A stretch of 64,000 bases of DNA from DTU018 sp003444615 (GCA_049656905.1 JBASMO010000044.1:1-64000); one strand, 5' to 3'; shown: positions 25,644 to 35,562, numbered from the stretch's first letter. Notes: generated by a model from the letters alone, not told the origin. Made by a program: numbers and translations.

Positions 25644-26794
25644 TGCAATTTATTTCTGTGCTAGGCTCTACCGGCTCGATAGGGCAACAAACTCTGGATG
25701 TGGTAGCCCATCATCCTGAGCATTTCAGAATACTGGCTATCGCCGCTTTGAATGAAGTGGAATTGCTTTGTGAGCAGGTACATCGCTTTAATCCCGCCTA
25801 TGTGGTGGTATATGACGAATCCAAGTATCAACAATTAAAAGAACGTATCCCTGATTCGGTGCAAATACTCACTGGTCAGGATGGTTTATGTTATATAGCT
25901 TCTTTAGAAGAAGCTGACATAGTGGTAGTCGCGGTAAGCGGTGCCGTAGGCATTTTACCAACTATTGCTGCTGCCCAGGCTGGCAAACGCATAGCTCTGG
26001 CCAATAAAGAAACCCTGGTGGCCGCAGGAGATATCGTAATGCCTTTGTGTAAGAACTCAGGCAGTGAACTGATTCCTGTGGACAGTGAACATTCCGCCAT
26101 TTTTCAGTGCTTAAGAGACGAAGGCAAATATCTTCACCAGATATGGCTTACAGCCTCCGGGGGACCTTTCCGTTCCTACAGCTGGGAACAGTTACAGCAA
26201 GTAACGGTAGAAATGGCCTTGCAACATCCCAACTGGACTATGGGACCTAAAATTACGGTGGACTCAGCTAGTATGATGAACAAAGGCTTAGAAGTCATCG
26301 AAGCCCACCATCTTTTTCAGGTGGATTTTGACCATATACAGGTACTCATTCACCCACAAAGCATAGTTCACTCCATGGTAGAGTATGTAGATGGCTCATG
26401 GCTGGCTCATTTAGGAGTTCCCGATATGAGAATTCCCATCCAATACGCCCTTACTTATCCCCAGAGGTTTTCTACTCCTACCCAACAGCTTGATTTGCTC
26501 AGCTTACAGGCTTTGCATTTTGAAAAACCTGATGTAGAAAGGTTTCCTGCTCTTCAGTTAGCCTATGAAGCAGGCAGAACGGGTGGAACTATGCCGGCAG
26601 TACTAAATGCGGCCAATGAGGTGGCCGTGGAACACTTTTTGACTGGAAAGATAAAATTCACCAATATACCCGATATAGTTTCTCATGTTATGAGCTGTCA
26701 TCAGGCCCAAGTGGTCAGAACGGTAAATGATGTATTACAATGGGACCATAATGCTAGAGAACTGGCCAAGGAGCGAATTGCTAAAGGGGGATAA
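25643..26794 (+). CDS. dxr: 1-deoxy-D-xylulose 5-phosphate reductoisomerase
   Basis: Second enzyme of the MEP isoprenoid pathway, NADPH-dependent. The 383 residues show the nucleotide-binding start VLGSTGSIGQQTLDVV, the metal and substrate segments IALANKETLVAAGDIV and PVDSEHSAIFQCL, LTASGGPFR, and HPNWTMGPKITVDSASMMNK. It starts at ATG 25643, overlapping the upstream permease stop by one base. Together with ispG, encoded two genes downstream, it supplies precursors used by UppS. Confidence 0.96.
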   Translation: MQFISVLGSTGSIGQQTLDVVAHHPEHFRILAIAALNEVELLCEQVHRFNPAYVVVYDESKYQQLKERIPDSVQILTGQDGLCYIASLEEADIVVVAVSGAVGILPTIAAAQAGKRIALANKETLVAAGDIVMPLCKNSGSELIPVDSEHSAIFQCLRDEGKYLHQIWLTASGGPFRSYSWEQLQQVTVEMALQHPNWTMGPKITVDSASMMNKGLEVIEAHHLFQVDFDHIQVLIHPQSIVHSMVEYVDGSWLAHLGVPDMRIPIQYALTYPQRFSTPTQQLDLLSLQALHFEKPDVERFPALQLAYEAGRTGGTMPAVLNAANEVAVEHFLTGKIKFTNIPDIVSHVMSCHQAQVVRTVNDVLQWDHNARELAKERIAKGG

Positions 26795-26797
26795 TCA

Positions 26798-27829
26798 ATG
26801 TCCGTTTTAATAACCATCATAATCATTGCCGTTCTTATTTTGGCTCATGAATGGGGTCATTTTATGGCGGCGCGCCGTATAGGAATACCTGTTTATGAGT
26901 TTAGTCTCGGTTTTGGTACTAAGCTGCTATCGACTAAACGCAATGGAGTTGAGTATTCACTGCGCTTACTGCCTTTAGGCGGGTATGTTCGTATGGCCGG
27001 TGAAGAACCAGGGGATGAGAACGACCCTAATGGATTTAATAACCGTACTCCACTGGAAAAGATACGGGTGTCTTTTGCCGGCCCCTTTATGAATTTTGTG
27101 TTGGCCTTACTGCTATTTATTTTCAGTTTTGCTTTTATTGGTATTCCTGAATCATCGGATCAACCGGTATTAGGAAAAGTACTGGATAACAGACCGGCAG
27201 CTGAGGCAGGCTTAAAACCAGGGGATCGTATTATAAGTGTAAACCAAAAATCAGTAGCCACCTGGTCTGATTTTACAGAAATGATTGCCGCTTCTACCTC
27301 GGGAGAACCACTTTACCTGGAAGTAGAGCGGGACGGGAGGAGCCAGAGCCTTAAGGTATTCCCAGACAATGAAGGAACCGGGGGCAAACCCGCCATTGGA
27401 GTATTGAACCAGGTGAATTATAATAGGCTGGGTATAGGGGATTCGATCAAACTGGGACTGGAGCAGACTTATCAGCTAACCGTTCTTCTATTATCCTGGT
27501 TGGGAACCTTATTCACAGGCGGTGCATCCACAGCTGATTTGGCGGGACCAGTAGGTATTGTCAGTCTGGTTGGCGAAGCGGCACAGATTGGCACGGTGTT
27601 TTTGCTTAATTTCGCAGCCTACCTGAGTATAAACTTAGGGATTCTTAATCTTTTGCCTATACCAGCTTTGGACGGCAGTCGTATTGTGTTTGCGGTGGTG
27701 CAGGCAGTGCGTAGAAAGCCTATGGAGCCGGAAAAAGAAGGATTTGTTCACTGGTTGGGCTTTTTACTCTTGATGTTGCTGATTGTAATCGTTACTTTTA
27801 ACGATATTGTAAGGTTAATTAAAGGATGA
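26798..27829 (+). CDS. rseP: RseP/RasP-type site-2 intramembrane zinc metalloprotease
   Basis: M50-family protease that cleaves membrane-bound regulators such as anti-sigma factors. The catalytic HEWGH (LAHEWGHFMAAR) is near residue 17 in the first membrane helix. A PDZ domain occupies about 115-190 (AGLKPGDRIISVN), and the second metal-ligand segment NLLPIPALDGSRI lies near residue 295. Length 343. ATG 26798 follows aaagggggataatc. The ATGA at the end overlaps ispG. Confidence 0.94.
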   Translation: MSVLITIIIIAVLILAHEWGHFMAARRIGIPVYEFSLGFGTKLLSTKRNGVEYSLRLLPLGGYVRMAGEEPGDENDPNGFNNRTPLEKIRVSFAGPFMNFVLALLLFIFSFAFIGIPESSDQPVLGKVLDNRPAAEAGLKPGDRIISVNQKSVATWSDFTEMIAASTSGEPLYLEVERDGRSQSLKVFPDNEGTGGKPAIGVLNQVNYNRLGIGDSIKLGLEQTYQLTVLLLSWLGTLFTGGASTADLAGPVGIVSLVGEAAQIGTVFLLNFAAYLSINLGILNLLPIPALDGSRIVFAVVQAVRRKPMEPEKEGFVHWLGFLLLMLLIVIVTFNDIVRLIKG

Positions 27830-28905
27830 GTCCTATGCGCCGGAAAACCAGAGTTATTAAAATAGGGGATGTCCGCATTGGAGGAGAACATCCCATAGTA
27901 GTTCAGTCTATGACCAATACTGATACCAGAAATGTTGAGGCCACCGTCCGGCAAATACAGCAACTGGAGACGGTGGGTTGTGAGATCGTTAGGGTAGCGG
28001 TACCAGACGAGGAGGCAGCAGGAGCTATCGCGAAAATAGTGCCGCAGATAAATATCCCCTTGATAGCTGATATTCATTTTGACTACCGTTTAGCCCTCAA
28101 AAGCATTGCCGCGGGAGCTCAGGGACTGCGCATTAATCCTGGCAATATTGGTGAGCGAAAAAGGGTTCAAGAAGTCGTGCGTCAATGCCAGGAGCGGGGC
28201 ATACCAATTCGCATAGGTGTTAACGCAGGCTCCTTGGAACGATCATTACTCACCAAGTATGGGAAAGCCAGTGCTCCCGCTATGGTGGAAAGTGCCTTGG
28301 AGCATATAAAAATTTTAGAAGATATGGGATTTACGGACATCAAGATTTCCATGAAATCTTCTTCGGTGTTGATGACAGTCAATGCTTATCAAATGTTGTC
28401 ACAGCAAGTGGATTATCCCCTGCATGTGGGCATAACAGAAGCAGGCACCTTAGAACGGGGACTGCTCAAATCAGCAGTGGGATTAGGGCTGTTGTTGTAC
28501 CAGGGCATAGGTGACACCATCCGGGTTTCCCTCACTGCCGATCCGGTGGAAGAAGTATGGGCAGCTTATGAAATCTTGCGCAATTTGGAGTTGAGACAAC
28601 GGGGGGTAGAATTGATTTCCTGTCCTACTTGCGGCCGCTGTGAAATTGACCTGATCAACTTGGCCCAGTCGGTGGAGGAAAAAGTCAAGTTTATTCCTGA
28701 GCCCATAAAAATAGCAGTGATGGGATGTGTTGTTAATGGTCCTGGGGAAGCCAGGGACGCGGACATAGGTGTAGCCGGGGGACGGGGAGTCGGACTGCTG
28801 TTTCGCAATGGAGAAATCATCAAAAAAGTACCGCAAACCCAATTAATAGATGAATTAATGGCAGAAATTTATAAACAATGTGGACAAGGGGGTACAGGCC
28901 AATGA
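27826..28905 (+). CDS. ispG: 4-hydroxy-3-methylbut-2-en-1-yl diphosphate synthase (flavodoxin/ferredoxin)
   Basis: [4Fe-4S] enzyme of the MEP pathway. The 359 residues include VVQSMTNTDTRNVEATVRQI, ADIHFDYRLAL, RINPGNIG and the cluster ligands in CPTCGRCEIDL with a third Cys in MGCVVNGPGEARDADIGVAG. The start ATG 27826 overlaps rseP by four bases; ATG 27835 is possible. The stop overlaps the proS start (ATGA). Confidence 0.96.
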   Translation: MSPMRRKTRVIKIGDVRIGGEHPIVVQSMTNTDTRNVEATVRQIQQLETVGCEIVRVAVPDEEAAGAIAKIVPQINIPLIADIHFDYRLALKSIAAGAQGLRINPGNIGERKRVQEVVRQCQERGIPIRIGVNAGSLERSLLTKYGKASAPAMVESALEHIKILEDMGFTDIKISMKSSSVLMTVNAYQMLSQQVDYPLHVGITEAGTLERGLLKSAVGLGLLLYQGIGDTIRVSLTADPVEEVWAAYEILRNLELRQRGVELISCPTCGRCEIDLINLAQSVEEKVKFIPEPIKIAVMGCVVNGPGEARDADIGVAGGRGVGLLFRNGEIIKKVPQTQLIDELMAEIYKQCGQGGTGQ

Positions 28906-30605
28906 AATTTTCTGAGTTGTTTTGTCCTACACTACGAGAGATGCCCAGTGAGGCGGAAACTGTCAGCCACCAGTTGCTGCTGAGAGCAGGTTATATCCGC
29001 AAAGCTGGTGCGGGGATATATTCATATCTGCCCTTGGCCCAGCGAGTGCTGAAAAAAATCGAGGCCATTGTGCGTGAAGAAATGGACCGGGCGGGAGGTC
29101 AGGAACTGCTGATGCCCATAATACAGCCCCGGGAGCTGTGGGAGCAGTCTGGTCGCTGGGATGTTTATGGTGATGAAATGTTTAGACTCCTGGACCGTCA
29201 CCAGCGTTATTTTGCCCTGGGACCCACTCATGAAGAGATAATTACCAGCCTGGTTAATGGAGATGTCCACTCCTACCGGGATTTACCTTTATTACTATAT
29301 CAAATTCAGAATAAATACCGGGACGAAATCCGTCCCCGCTTCGGTTTAATGCGGGGCAGAGAATTCATAATGAAAGATTTGTACTCCTTTGATATGGACG
29401 AAGCGGGTTTGGATGTATCCTACCTAAAAATGTATACTGCCTATAACCGGATTTTTCAACGGTTAAAACTCCAGTATCGGGTGGTGGAAGCGGACAGCGG
29501 GGCTATTGGCGGCAATGAAAGCCATGAATTTATGGTTCTGGCTGATACCGGTGAGGATGCCATTGTATTTTGTGAAAGGGAAGATTTTGCATCCAACGTA
29601 GAGAAGGCTGCCTGTGTTTATAGAGATGAAGGGCCCCATGAAGATATGCGGGAAATGCAAAAAATACATACTCCCGGTATGCGCACTATCAAAGATTTGG
29701 TGGATTTTACCGGAGAACCTGAACAGCGACACGTAAAGACGTTAATGTATTTTGCCGATGGACAGCTGGTAGCTGTTATTCTACGGGGTGATCGAGAACT
29801 TAACGAAATAAAGCTTAAAAATGTTTTAGGCTGTAATCAATTGTTTATGGCTGATGATGATTCGGTCCGATCCGCATGCGGGGCTGGATTTGGCTCTTTA
29901 GGACCGGTGGGCATGGACATAAAGATTTATGCTGACCAGGAGATAGCCGGTCTGAGGAACTTTACTTGTGGAGCCAATGAGGACGACTATCATTATATAA
30001 ATGTTAACCCCGGTCGCGACTTCCTACCGGAAGACTATGTGGATATTCGTAATGCGGTAGAAGGAGACTTATGCCCGGTGTGCGGACATCCTCTCAAGGC
30101 CGCTCGTGGTATTGAAGTGGGGCACATATTCAAGCTAGGGACTAAATACTCTCAGGCCATGAACGCTACTGTTCTTGATAAGAATGGCCAGAGTGTTCAT
30201 ATAGTCATGGGCTGTTATGGTATAGGTATTTCCCGGACCATGGCGGCGGCTGTTGAACAAAATCACGATGAAAACGGGATAATTTGGCCTATTCCCATCA
30301 CTCCTTTCCAGGTGATTATTATACCCATTAATGTAAAAAAGCAAGAGCAAATGGAGGCAGCCCTATCCCTTTATAATGAACTTCAGGAGCTTGGCCTGGA
30401 AGTACTGTTAGATGACCGGGATGAACGGGCCGGAGTTAAATTCAAGGATGCGGATTTAATTGGTATTCCTTTACGCATAGTCATAGGACCTAAAGCTTTG
30501 CAGGAGAATCAAGTCGAAATGAAGAAAAGATGGGAGAATGAAATCTATAATATTGCGATTGATCAGGTGGCCGGTACCATTATGAATATCCTAAAAGAGG
30601 GGTAA
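28902..30605 (+). CDS. proS: Prolyl-tRNA synthetase (bacterial type)
   Basis: Class II synthetase of 567 residues. It shows SELFCPTLREMPSEAETVSH, motif 2 around RPRFGLMRGREFIMKDLYSF, the editing/INS domain (about 225-400), motif 3 YGIGISRTMAAAVEQNHDE and the anticodon-binding domain with DDRDERAGVKFKDADLIGIP. The editing domain marks it as the bacterial rather than archaeal form. ATG 28902 overlaps the ispG stop; an in-frame TTG/ATG extension from 28878 lies inside ispG and is not used. Confidence 0.96.
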   Translation: MKFSELFCPTLREMPSEAETVSHQLLLRAGYIRKAGAGIYSYLPLAQRVLKKIEAIVREEMDRAGGQELLMPIIQPRELWEQSGRWDVYGDEMFRLLDRHQRYFALGPTHEEIITSLVNGDVHSYRDLPLLLYQIQNKYRDEIRPRFGLMRGREFIMKDLYSFDMDEAGLDVSYLKMYTAYNRIFQRLKLQYRVVEADSGAIGGNESHEFMVLADTGEDAIVFCEREDFASNVEKAACVYRDEGPHEDMREMQKIHTPGMRTIKDLVDFTGEPEQRHVKTLMYFADGQLVAVILRGDRELNEIKLKNVLGCNQLFMADDDSVRSACGAGFGSLGPVGMDIKIYADQEIAGLRNFTCGANEDDYHYINVNPGRDFLPEDYVDIRNAVEGDLCPVCGHPLKAARGIEVGHIFKLGTKYSQAMNATVLDKNGQSVHIVMGCYGIGISRTMAAAVEQNHDENGIIWPIPITPFQVIIIPINVKKQEQMEAALSLYNELQELGLEVLLDDRDERAGVKFKDADLIGIPLRIVIGPKALQENQVEMKKRWENEIYNIAIDQVAGTIMNILKEG

Positions 30606-30627
30606 CAACAGGCCAGGAAGTGAAGTT

Positions 30628-31290
30628 ATGTCAGTTTATGAAATAATCTTCAAGTTAGCCTTGGCGGGCATATTGGGCGGGGTAATTGGCTTGGAGAGGG
30701 AAAGCTTAAATCGCCCGGCTGGACTGCGAACCTATACTTTGGTATGTGTAGGTTCGGCATTGGCTATGGTAGTTTCTTTGGATATGTATTTTCAGTATTA
30801 TCAGACCGTTAATGCTGATCCAGGTCGAATAGCTGCTCAGGTTATCAGTGGGATAGGTTTTTTAGGCGCCGGCACCATCATGCGAGAGGGAGCCACAGTA
30901 AGAGGGCTGACCACCGCTGCAGGTCTTTGGGTGGTGGCTTGTATTGGACTGGCCGTTGGTGCCGGACTATACATACCAGCTATAGCTACAACTATTCTAA
31001 TACTGTTTATCCTGATTTACTTTATACGTTTTGAAGAGAGATTTACAGGCTTAAGGGAGTTTAAAAGACTGGTAATGCTGGTAGAAGACCGTCCCGGCCA
31101 GGTAGGCATTATCGGATCGATTCTGGGTGATCTGGGTGTGCTTATTAAAAACATTCAGCTAACCCGGGTAGAGGGAGAAGATTTAGAAATTGAACTTCTG
31201 ATTCAGCTGCCGTCTAACCTGACTATTAATGATGTAGTAAATGAGTTATCGGAAGTAAAAGGCTTGCGAAACATTGATCGACTGAATTAG
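30628..31290 (+). CDS. MgtC/SapB family membrane protein with C-terminal ACT-like domain
   Basis: 220 residues. The N-terminal half has about four to five membrane helices with the MgtC signature GGVIGLERESLNRPAGLRTY followed by GSALAMV, plus ISGIGFLGAGTIMREG and GLTTAAGLWV. The C-terminal 75 residues (VMLVEDRPGQVGIIGSILGD) look like an ACT-type regulatory domain. MgtC proteins have been linked to magnesium homeostasis and ATP synthase control in other bacteria; the role here is unknown. It lies between proS and polC. Confidence 0.85.
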   Translation: MSVYEIIFKLALAGILGGVIGLERESLNRPAGLRTYTLVCVGSALAMVVSLDMYFQYYQTVNADPGRIAAQVISGIGFLGAGTIMREGATVRGLTTAAGLWVVACIGLAVGAGLYIPAIATTILILFILIYFIRFEERFTGLREFKRLVMLVEDRPGQVGIIGSILGDLGVLIKNIQLTRVEGEDLEIELLIQLPSNLTINDVVNELSEVKGLRNIDRLN

Positions 31291-31326
31291 AGATGAGAGA
31301 ACACTAAGAAGCGGGAGGAATCAATA

Positions 31327-34300
31327 ATGCAAGGAAAAAGCTTGGTGCAGCTTCACTCCTGCTTTGCTGATAATTGTTGCTGGGAAAATGCTGCCATAGA
31401 GCGAGTAGAGGTTTTTTCTAAACAGAGACGATGGAAACTGGTAATTGCTGTCCAACAGCCTGTACCTATTGAGGAGATAAATGCGGCGGAGCAAAGCCTC
31501 TTAAAAGAGTATCCTTTTTTAAGTCAAATCGAGCTGATACCCTCTTTATCCAACAGCAGTGAGCATTTAATAAAGCTTTTCGAAAAGCATCAGACCGAAA
31601 TAGCGCAGCAACTGTTCGGTAGTACTACCAAACTGCCCATAGCACCTTTTACGGCTGACGAAATGCGCTTAGACTTTCATCCATCTGATGAAGCCCTATA
31701 TCAAAAATACCTAGATAGCGGAATTTGCAGCCGGTTGTCTGCTTGGTATTGGCAGCAGTATCGGCTGCCGGTCTTGGTGAGGGTTATGCCCAGTCATAAA
31801 CGCATGTCAATACCGCAGGTTACTTTAATCGAACCCTCTCAGGGCAATTGGTTGCCTGAATCCCAAACCAGTTCCAAGCGCTCATCCTTCATTAATCGTT
31901 CTCGCCAAGACAAAAAATTATTGGAGGCCAAGACCATATCAATAGGTGAACTACAGGAAGGGCTAAAATCAGCTATTGTGGAAGGAGAGATTTGGGATAA
32001 GGAAACCACCGTCTTGCGTGACGGTCGCCTGGTGGTTACCTACAACCTGACCGATTATAATGATTCTATTTTAGTAAAAGCTTTTTACGATCGTCCTCAG
32101 GATGACGCCTTTCAGGTGGGAGACTTTATAAGGGTAAGAGGCAGTGTTCGTTATGATAGTTTTGCCCGGGAAATTGTCCTATTCTTGGACAGCAGCATAA
32201 AGAGGGATAAAAAGCTCAGAACTGATCAAGCTGTGGTTAAACGTGTGGAATTGCATGCTCACACTAAGATGAGTGCTATGGACGGATTAACCGAGGTATC
32301 GGCACTGATAGAACGGGCTGCTACCTGGGGCCATCCAGCTATTGCTATAACTGATCATGGCTGCATTCAAGCATTCCCTGATGCTTACCAACAGGCGCAA
32401 AAACATGGCATTAGGATTCTCTACGGAGTGGAAGCGTATCTAATAGAATCAGATCGCCGTCAGCGTCCCTATCACATGGTACTAATTGCTTGTGATCGGC
32501 AAGGGTTAAAAAACCTTTACCATCTTATAAGCATATCCTATTTGGATTATTACCACCGTCACCCCAAAATACCACGGGAGGAACTTGTTAAATACCGGAA
32601 GGGCATACTGGTAGGATCAGCCTGTCAAGCTGGTGAGCTGTACAGTGGTATTTTGCAGGGCTTACCTAAGGATGAAATTGTAGCAATTGCTAAATTCTAT
32701 GATTATTTGGAGATACAGCCATTGGCCAATAATGAGTTTTTAGTACGAGATGGAAGAGTTAACAGCATAGAAGACCTTCAGCAGATTAACGCTCAGATCG
32801 TAGCCTTGGGAGAAGAACTTAATAAACCAGTAGTAGCCACCTGTGATGTGCATTATCTAGATCCTGAGCACGATATTTTTCGTCGCATTATACAGGCAGG
32901 TCAGGGTTATGAAGACAGTGACGGGGGGGCGGGGCTGTACCTGCGTACTACCGACGAGATGCTGGACGAATTCGCTTACTTAGGAAAAGAAATGGCTCAA
33001 AAAGTAGTCATAGAAAATCCTCTTAGCATCGCCCAGCGGGTTGAAGATATTAAACCGGTACCGGATGGGTTTTTCCCGCCGAAAATTGACGAGGCTGAAG
33101 ATGAAGTGTATCAGCTCAGCTGGAGCCGGGCCCGGGAGATATATGGTGATCCGCTACCGGAGTTGGTGGAAGCCAGAATAAAAAAAGAACTAGATTCCAT
33201 TATTCGTCATGGTTTTAGCGTCTTATACTCTATTGCTCACAAATTGGTGAAAAAATCTAACGAGGATGGCTATATGGTTGGTTCTAGAGGCTCAGTGGGT
33301 TCATCACTGGTAGCTTTTTTGACCGGTATTACCGAAGTCAACCCCCTGCCACCCCATTGGAGATGTCCTGATTGCTGTCATACTCGTTTTATCACAGATG
33401 GCTCGATTGGCTGTGGAGCCGATTTAGAACCATCAGTGTGTGAGAAATGTGGTGCAGTGATGGAGCAAGATGGATTTGATATTCCCTTTGAAACTTTCCT
33501 GGGATTTGAAGGAGATAAAGTACCTGATATCGATTTGAACTTTTCCGGTGAATACCAGAGTCGAGCTCATTCCTACGTTGAAGAGCTGTTTGGCAAAGAA
33601 AATGTTTTCCGCGCCGGCACCATATCTACTATTGCTGAAAAAACCGCCTATGGATTTGTGAAAAAGTATGAAGAAGAAAACCAATTGCATCTTCGCAATG
33701 CAGAAATAAACAGGTTGGTTAAGGGCATTGCCGGGGTAAGGAGGACCACTGGTCAGCATCCTGGGGGACTGATTGTCGTACCCCAGGATCGAGAAATACT
33801 GGAATTTACACCGCTGCAGTACCCAGCCGAAAACAAGGATTCAGGTGTGGTTACAACCCATTTTGAATATCATGCTATAGGCGATCAGCTAGTCAAGCTT
33901 GATATCCTGGGACATGATGATCCTACCGTAATAAAAGAACTGGAAGACATGACCGGCATAAAAGCCTCTTCAATTAAGCTGAATGATCGGGACACTATGC
34001 TGCTTTTTTCCAGTGTTGAGCCTTTGGGAGTGACTGAGGAAGAGATCGGTTCCACCGTTGGAACCTATGGTATACCAGAATTCGGAACCCGTTTTGTCCG
34101 TCAGATGCTGGAAGCAACGCGCCCCACTACCTTTTCAGAATTGGTACGCATAAGCGGTTTATCTCATGGAACCGATGTCTGGCTCAACAATGCTCAGACA
34201 TTAATTGAGAACAATGTGGCTAATCTAAATGAAGTTATTTGCACCCGTGACGATATAATGAGCTATCTGATTTATAAAGGAGTAGAAAAGAAAACCGCCT

Positions 34301-34950
34301 TCAAGATAATGGAAAATGTGCGCAAGGGCAGAGGATTAAAAGGGGAAGAAGAGGATATACTGAAGAAATATAATATTCCTGATTGGTATATAGATTCCTG
34401 TCAAAAAATAAAGTATATGTTTCCAAAAGCCCACGCTGTAGCCTATGTTACTATGGCATTTCGTATTGCTTATTTTAAGATTAATTACCCGCTGGCTTTT
34501 TACGCTAGTTTTTTCAGCGTACGCGCCGAAGATTTTGAAGCCCAAACCATACTGGCTGGTTATGAACAGGTCTATAAGCGAATTAGAGAAATTGAACGGC
34601 AGGGAATGGGAGCCTCCCAAAAAGACAAGAAGCTTTTACCCATACTGGAAGTGGCCTTGGAAATGTTAGCCCGAGGGTTTAGATTTTATCCAGTAGATAT
34701 TTACCATTCCCTAGCTCATAAATTTACCATTCTCAATGATGGGCTGCTGCTGCCATTTTCCGCTTTACCTAATGTAGGGGTGGCAGCTGCTCAAGGAATA
34801 GTGGCCGCCAGAGAAGAAGCTGAATTTATTTCTGTAGAAGACTTTCAGCATCGTACTCATACCAATAAAACAGCCATGGATGTATTGCGCGATTATGGAT
34901 GTTTTAATGACTTGCCTGAAAAAACACAAATAAGCTTGTTCGGTAGCTAG
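31327..34950 (+). CDS. polC: DNA polymerase III alpha subunit, Gram-positive PolC type, lacking the exonuclease domain
   Basis: Replicative polymerase of Firmicutes. Domains in order: N-terminal domain; OB fold (about 195-295); PHP domain starting VELHAHTKMSAMDG (about 308) and AITDHGCIQAFP; polymerase core with VGSRGSVGSSLVAFLTG; a four-Cys zinc motif (CPDCCHTRF ... CEKCG, near 678-705); active-site PDIDLNFSGEYQ (near 733); and TTGQHPGGLIVVP. At 1207 residues it is about 200 shorter than Bacillus PolC. The 3'-5' exonuclease domain normally inserted in the PHP domain is absent: YGVEAYLIESDRRQRPYHMV runs straight through (near residue 375). No VFDVETTG-like motif occurs anywhere in it. Start ATG 31327 follows gcgggagg. 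Confidence 0.95.
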   Translation: MQGKSLVQLHSCFADNCCWENAAIERVEVFSKQRRWKLVIAVQQPVPIEEINAAEQSLLKEYPFLSQIELIPSLSNSSEHLIKLFEKHQTEIAQQLFGSTTKLPIAPFTADEMRLDFHPSDEALYQKYLDSGICSRLSAWYWQQYRLPVLVRVMPSHKRMSIPQVTLIEPSQGNWLPESQTSSKRSSFINRSRQDKKLLEAKTISIGELQEGLKSAIVEGEIWDKETTVLRDGRLVVTYNLTDYNDSILVKAFYDRPQDDAFQVGDFIRVRGSVRYDSFAREIVLFLDSSIKRDKKLRTDQAVVKRVELHAHTKMSAMDGLTEVSALIERAATWGHPAIAITDHGCIQAFPDAYQQAQKHGIRILYGVEAYLIESDRRQRPYHMVLIACDRQGLKNLYHLISISYLDYYHRHPKIPREELVKYRKGILVGSACQAGELYSGILQGLPKDEIVAIAKFYDYLEIQPLANNEFLVRDGRVNSIEDLQQINAQIVALGEELNKPVVATCDVHYLDPEHDIFRRIIQAGQGYEDSDGGAGLYLRTTDEMLDEFAYLGKEMAQKVVIENPLSIAQRVEDIKPVPDGFFPPKIDEAEDEVYQLSWSRAREIYGDPLPELVEARIKKELDSIIRHGFSVLYSIAHKLVKKSNEDGYMVGSRGSVGSSLVAFLTGITEVNPLPPHWRCPDCCHTRFITDGSIGCGADLEPSVCEKCGAVMEQDGFDIPFETFLGFEGDKVPDIDLNFSGEYQSRAHSYVEELFGKENVFRAGTISTIAEKTAYGFVKKYEEENQLHLRNAEINRLVKGIAGVRRTTGQHPGGLIVVPQDREILEFTPLQYPAENKDSGVVTTHFEYHAIGDQLVKLDILGHDDPTVIKELEDMTGIKASSIKLNDRDTMLLFSSVEPLGVTEEEIGSTVGTYGIPEFGTRFVRQMLEATRPTTFSELVRISGLSHGTDVWLNNAQTLIENNVANLNEVICTRDDIMSYLIYKGVEKKTAFKIMENVRKGRGLKGEEEDILKKYNIPDWYIDSCQKIKYMFPKAHAVAYVTMAFRIAYFKINYPLAFYASFFSVRAEDFEAQTILAGYEQVYKRIREIERQGMGASQKDKKLLPILEVALEMLARGFRFYPVDIYHSLAHKFTILNDGLLLPFSALPNVGVAAAQGIVAAREEAEFISVEDFQHRTHTNKTAMDVLRDYGCFNDLPEKTQISLFGS

Positions 34951-34967
34951 AAAAACCTGTTCATTGC

Positions 34968-34997
34968 TTGAATATTTTTATACTACTGTGTTATACT
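34968..34997 (+). promoter_or_regulatory. Sigma-A promoter ahead of the rimP-nusA operon
   Basis: TTGAAT (34968-34973), 18-base spacer, TATACT (34992-34997) with an extended -10 TG at 34989-34990. Transcription would start near 35004, upstream of the hairpin at 35031-35052. Confidence 0.5.
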
Positions 34998-35030
34998 TCT
35001 AAATAAGCTGAACCATATTCTGTTACAATT

Positions 35031-35052
35031 AGTGGGTGTGCGCCCACTTTTT
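35031..35052 (+). terminator. Intrinsic terminator after polC or attenuator in the rimP leader
   Basis: agtggg (35031-35036) pairs with cccact (35043-35048) and is followed by a run of five T (35048-35052). It can end polC transcripts. Because the best promoter lies upstream of it, it may also attenuate the nusA operon. Confidence 0.65.
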
Positions 35053-35097
35053 CTATTGTAACCTCTCTAATAAGGTGTGGATACTGGGGGTGGTACA

Positions 35098-35550
35098 TTG
35101 GCGAAATCAAAAATAGATCTCATTTCCAGCATGATTGAAGAACCTATTAGGCAATTATCGGCTGAGCTGGTTGAAGTGGAGTACCGTCGTGAGGCTGGCG
35201 ACCAATACTTAAGAATATTTATCGACCGGGAAGCGGGAGTAGATCTCGATTTATGCAGTCGGGTCAGTCGTGCTATTAAAGGATTAGTTGATGAACAGGG
35301 TATTGAGTACGATCACCTGGAGGTATCATCACCTGGATTGAATCGCAAACTTATTAGTAATAAGGATTTCCAACGTTTTAATGGGCAACGGGTTAAGGTT
35401 AAACTATCTAAAAGATTTGATGGTCCCCGACAAGTGGTCGGGGTTCTTATTGGTCACAGTGAGCAAGTTCTCAAAGTGGAGAATGAACAAGGAACTGTTG
35501 AAATTCCCCGTAGTGAAATTACCGTGGTGCGGCTGCATCCCGATTTATAA
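35098..35550 (+). CDS. rimP: Ribosome maturation factor RimP
   Basis: About 150-residue 30S assembly factor, first gene of the nusA operon. Recognised from LVEVEYRREAGDQYLRIFID, DLDLCSRVSRAIKGLVDE, and HLEVSSPGLNRKL near the middle, with an SH3-like C-terminal domain (GHSEQVLKVENEQGTVEIP). TTG 35098 is taken as start because tgggggtgg lies just upstream. GTG 35077 would add seven residues and cover that site. It is 12 bp before nusA. Confidence 0.92.
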   Translation: MAKSKIDLISSMIEEPIRQLSAELVEVEYRREAGDQYLRIFIDREAGVDLDLCSRVSRAIKGLVDEQGIEYDHLEVSSPGLNRKLISNKDFQRFNGQRVKVKLSKRFDGPRQVVGVLIGHSEQVLKVENEQGTVEIPRSEITVVRLHPDL

Positions 35551-35562
35551 GGAGGTTGAACA

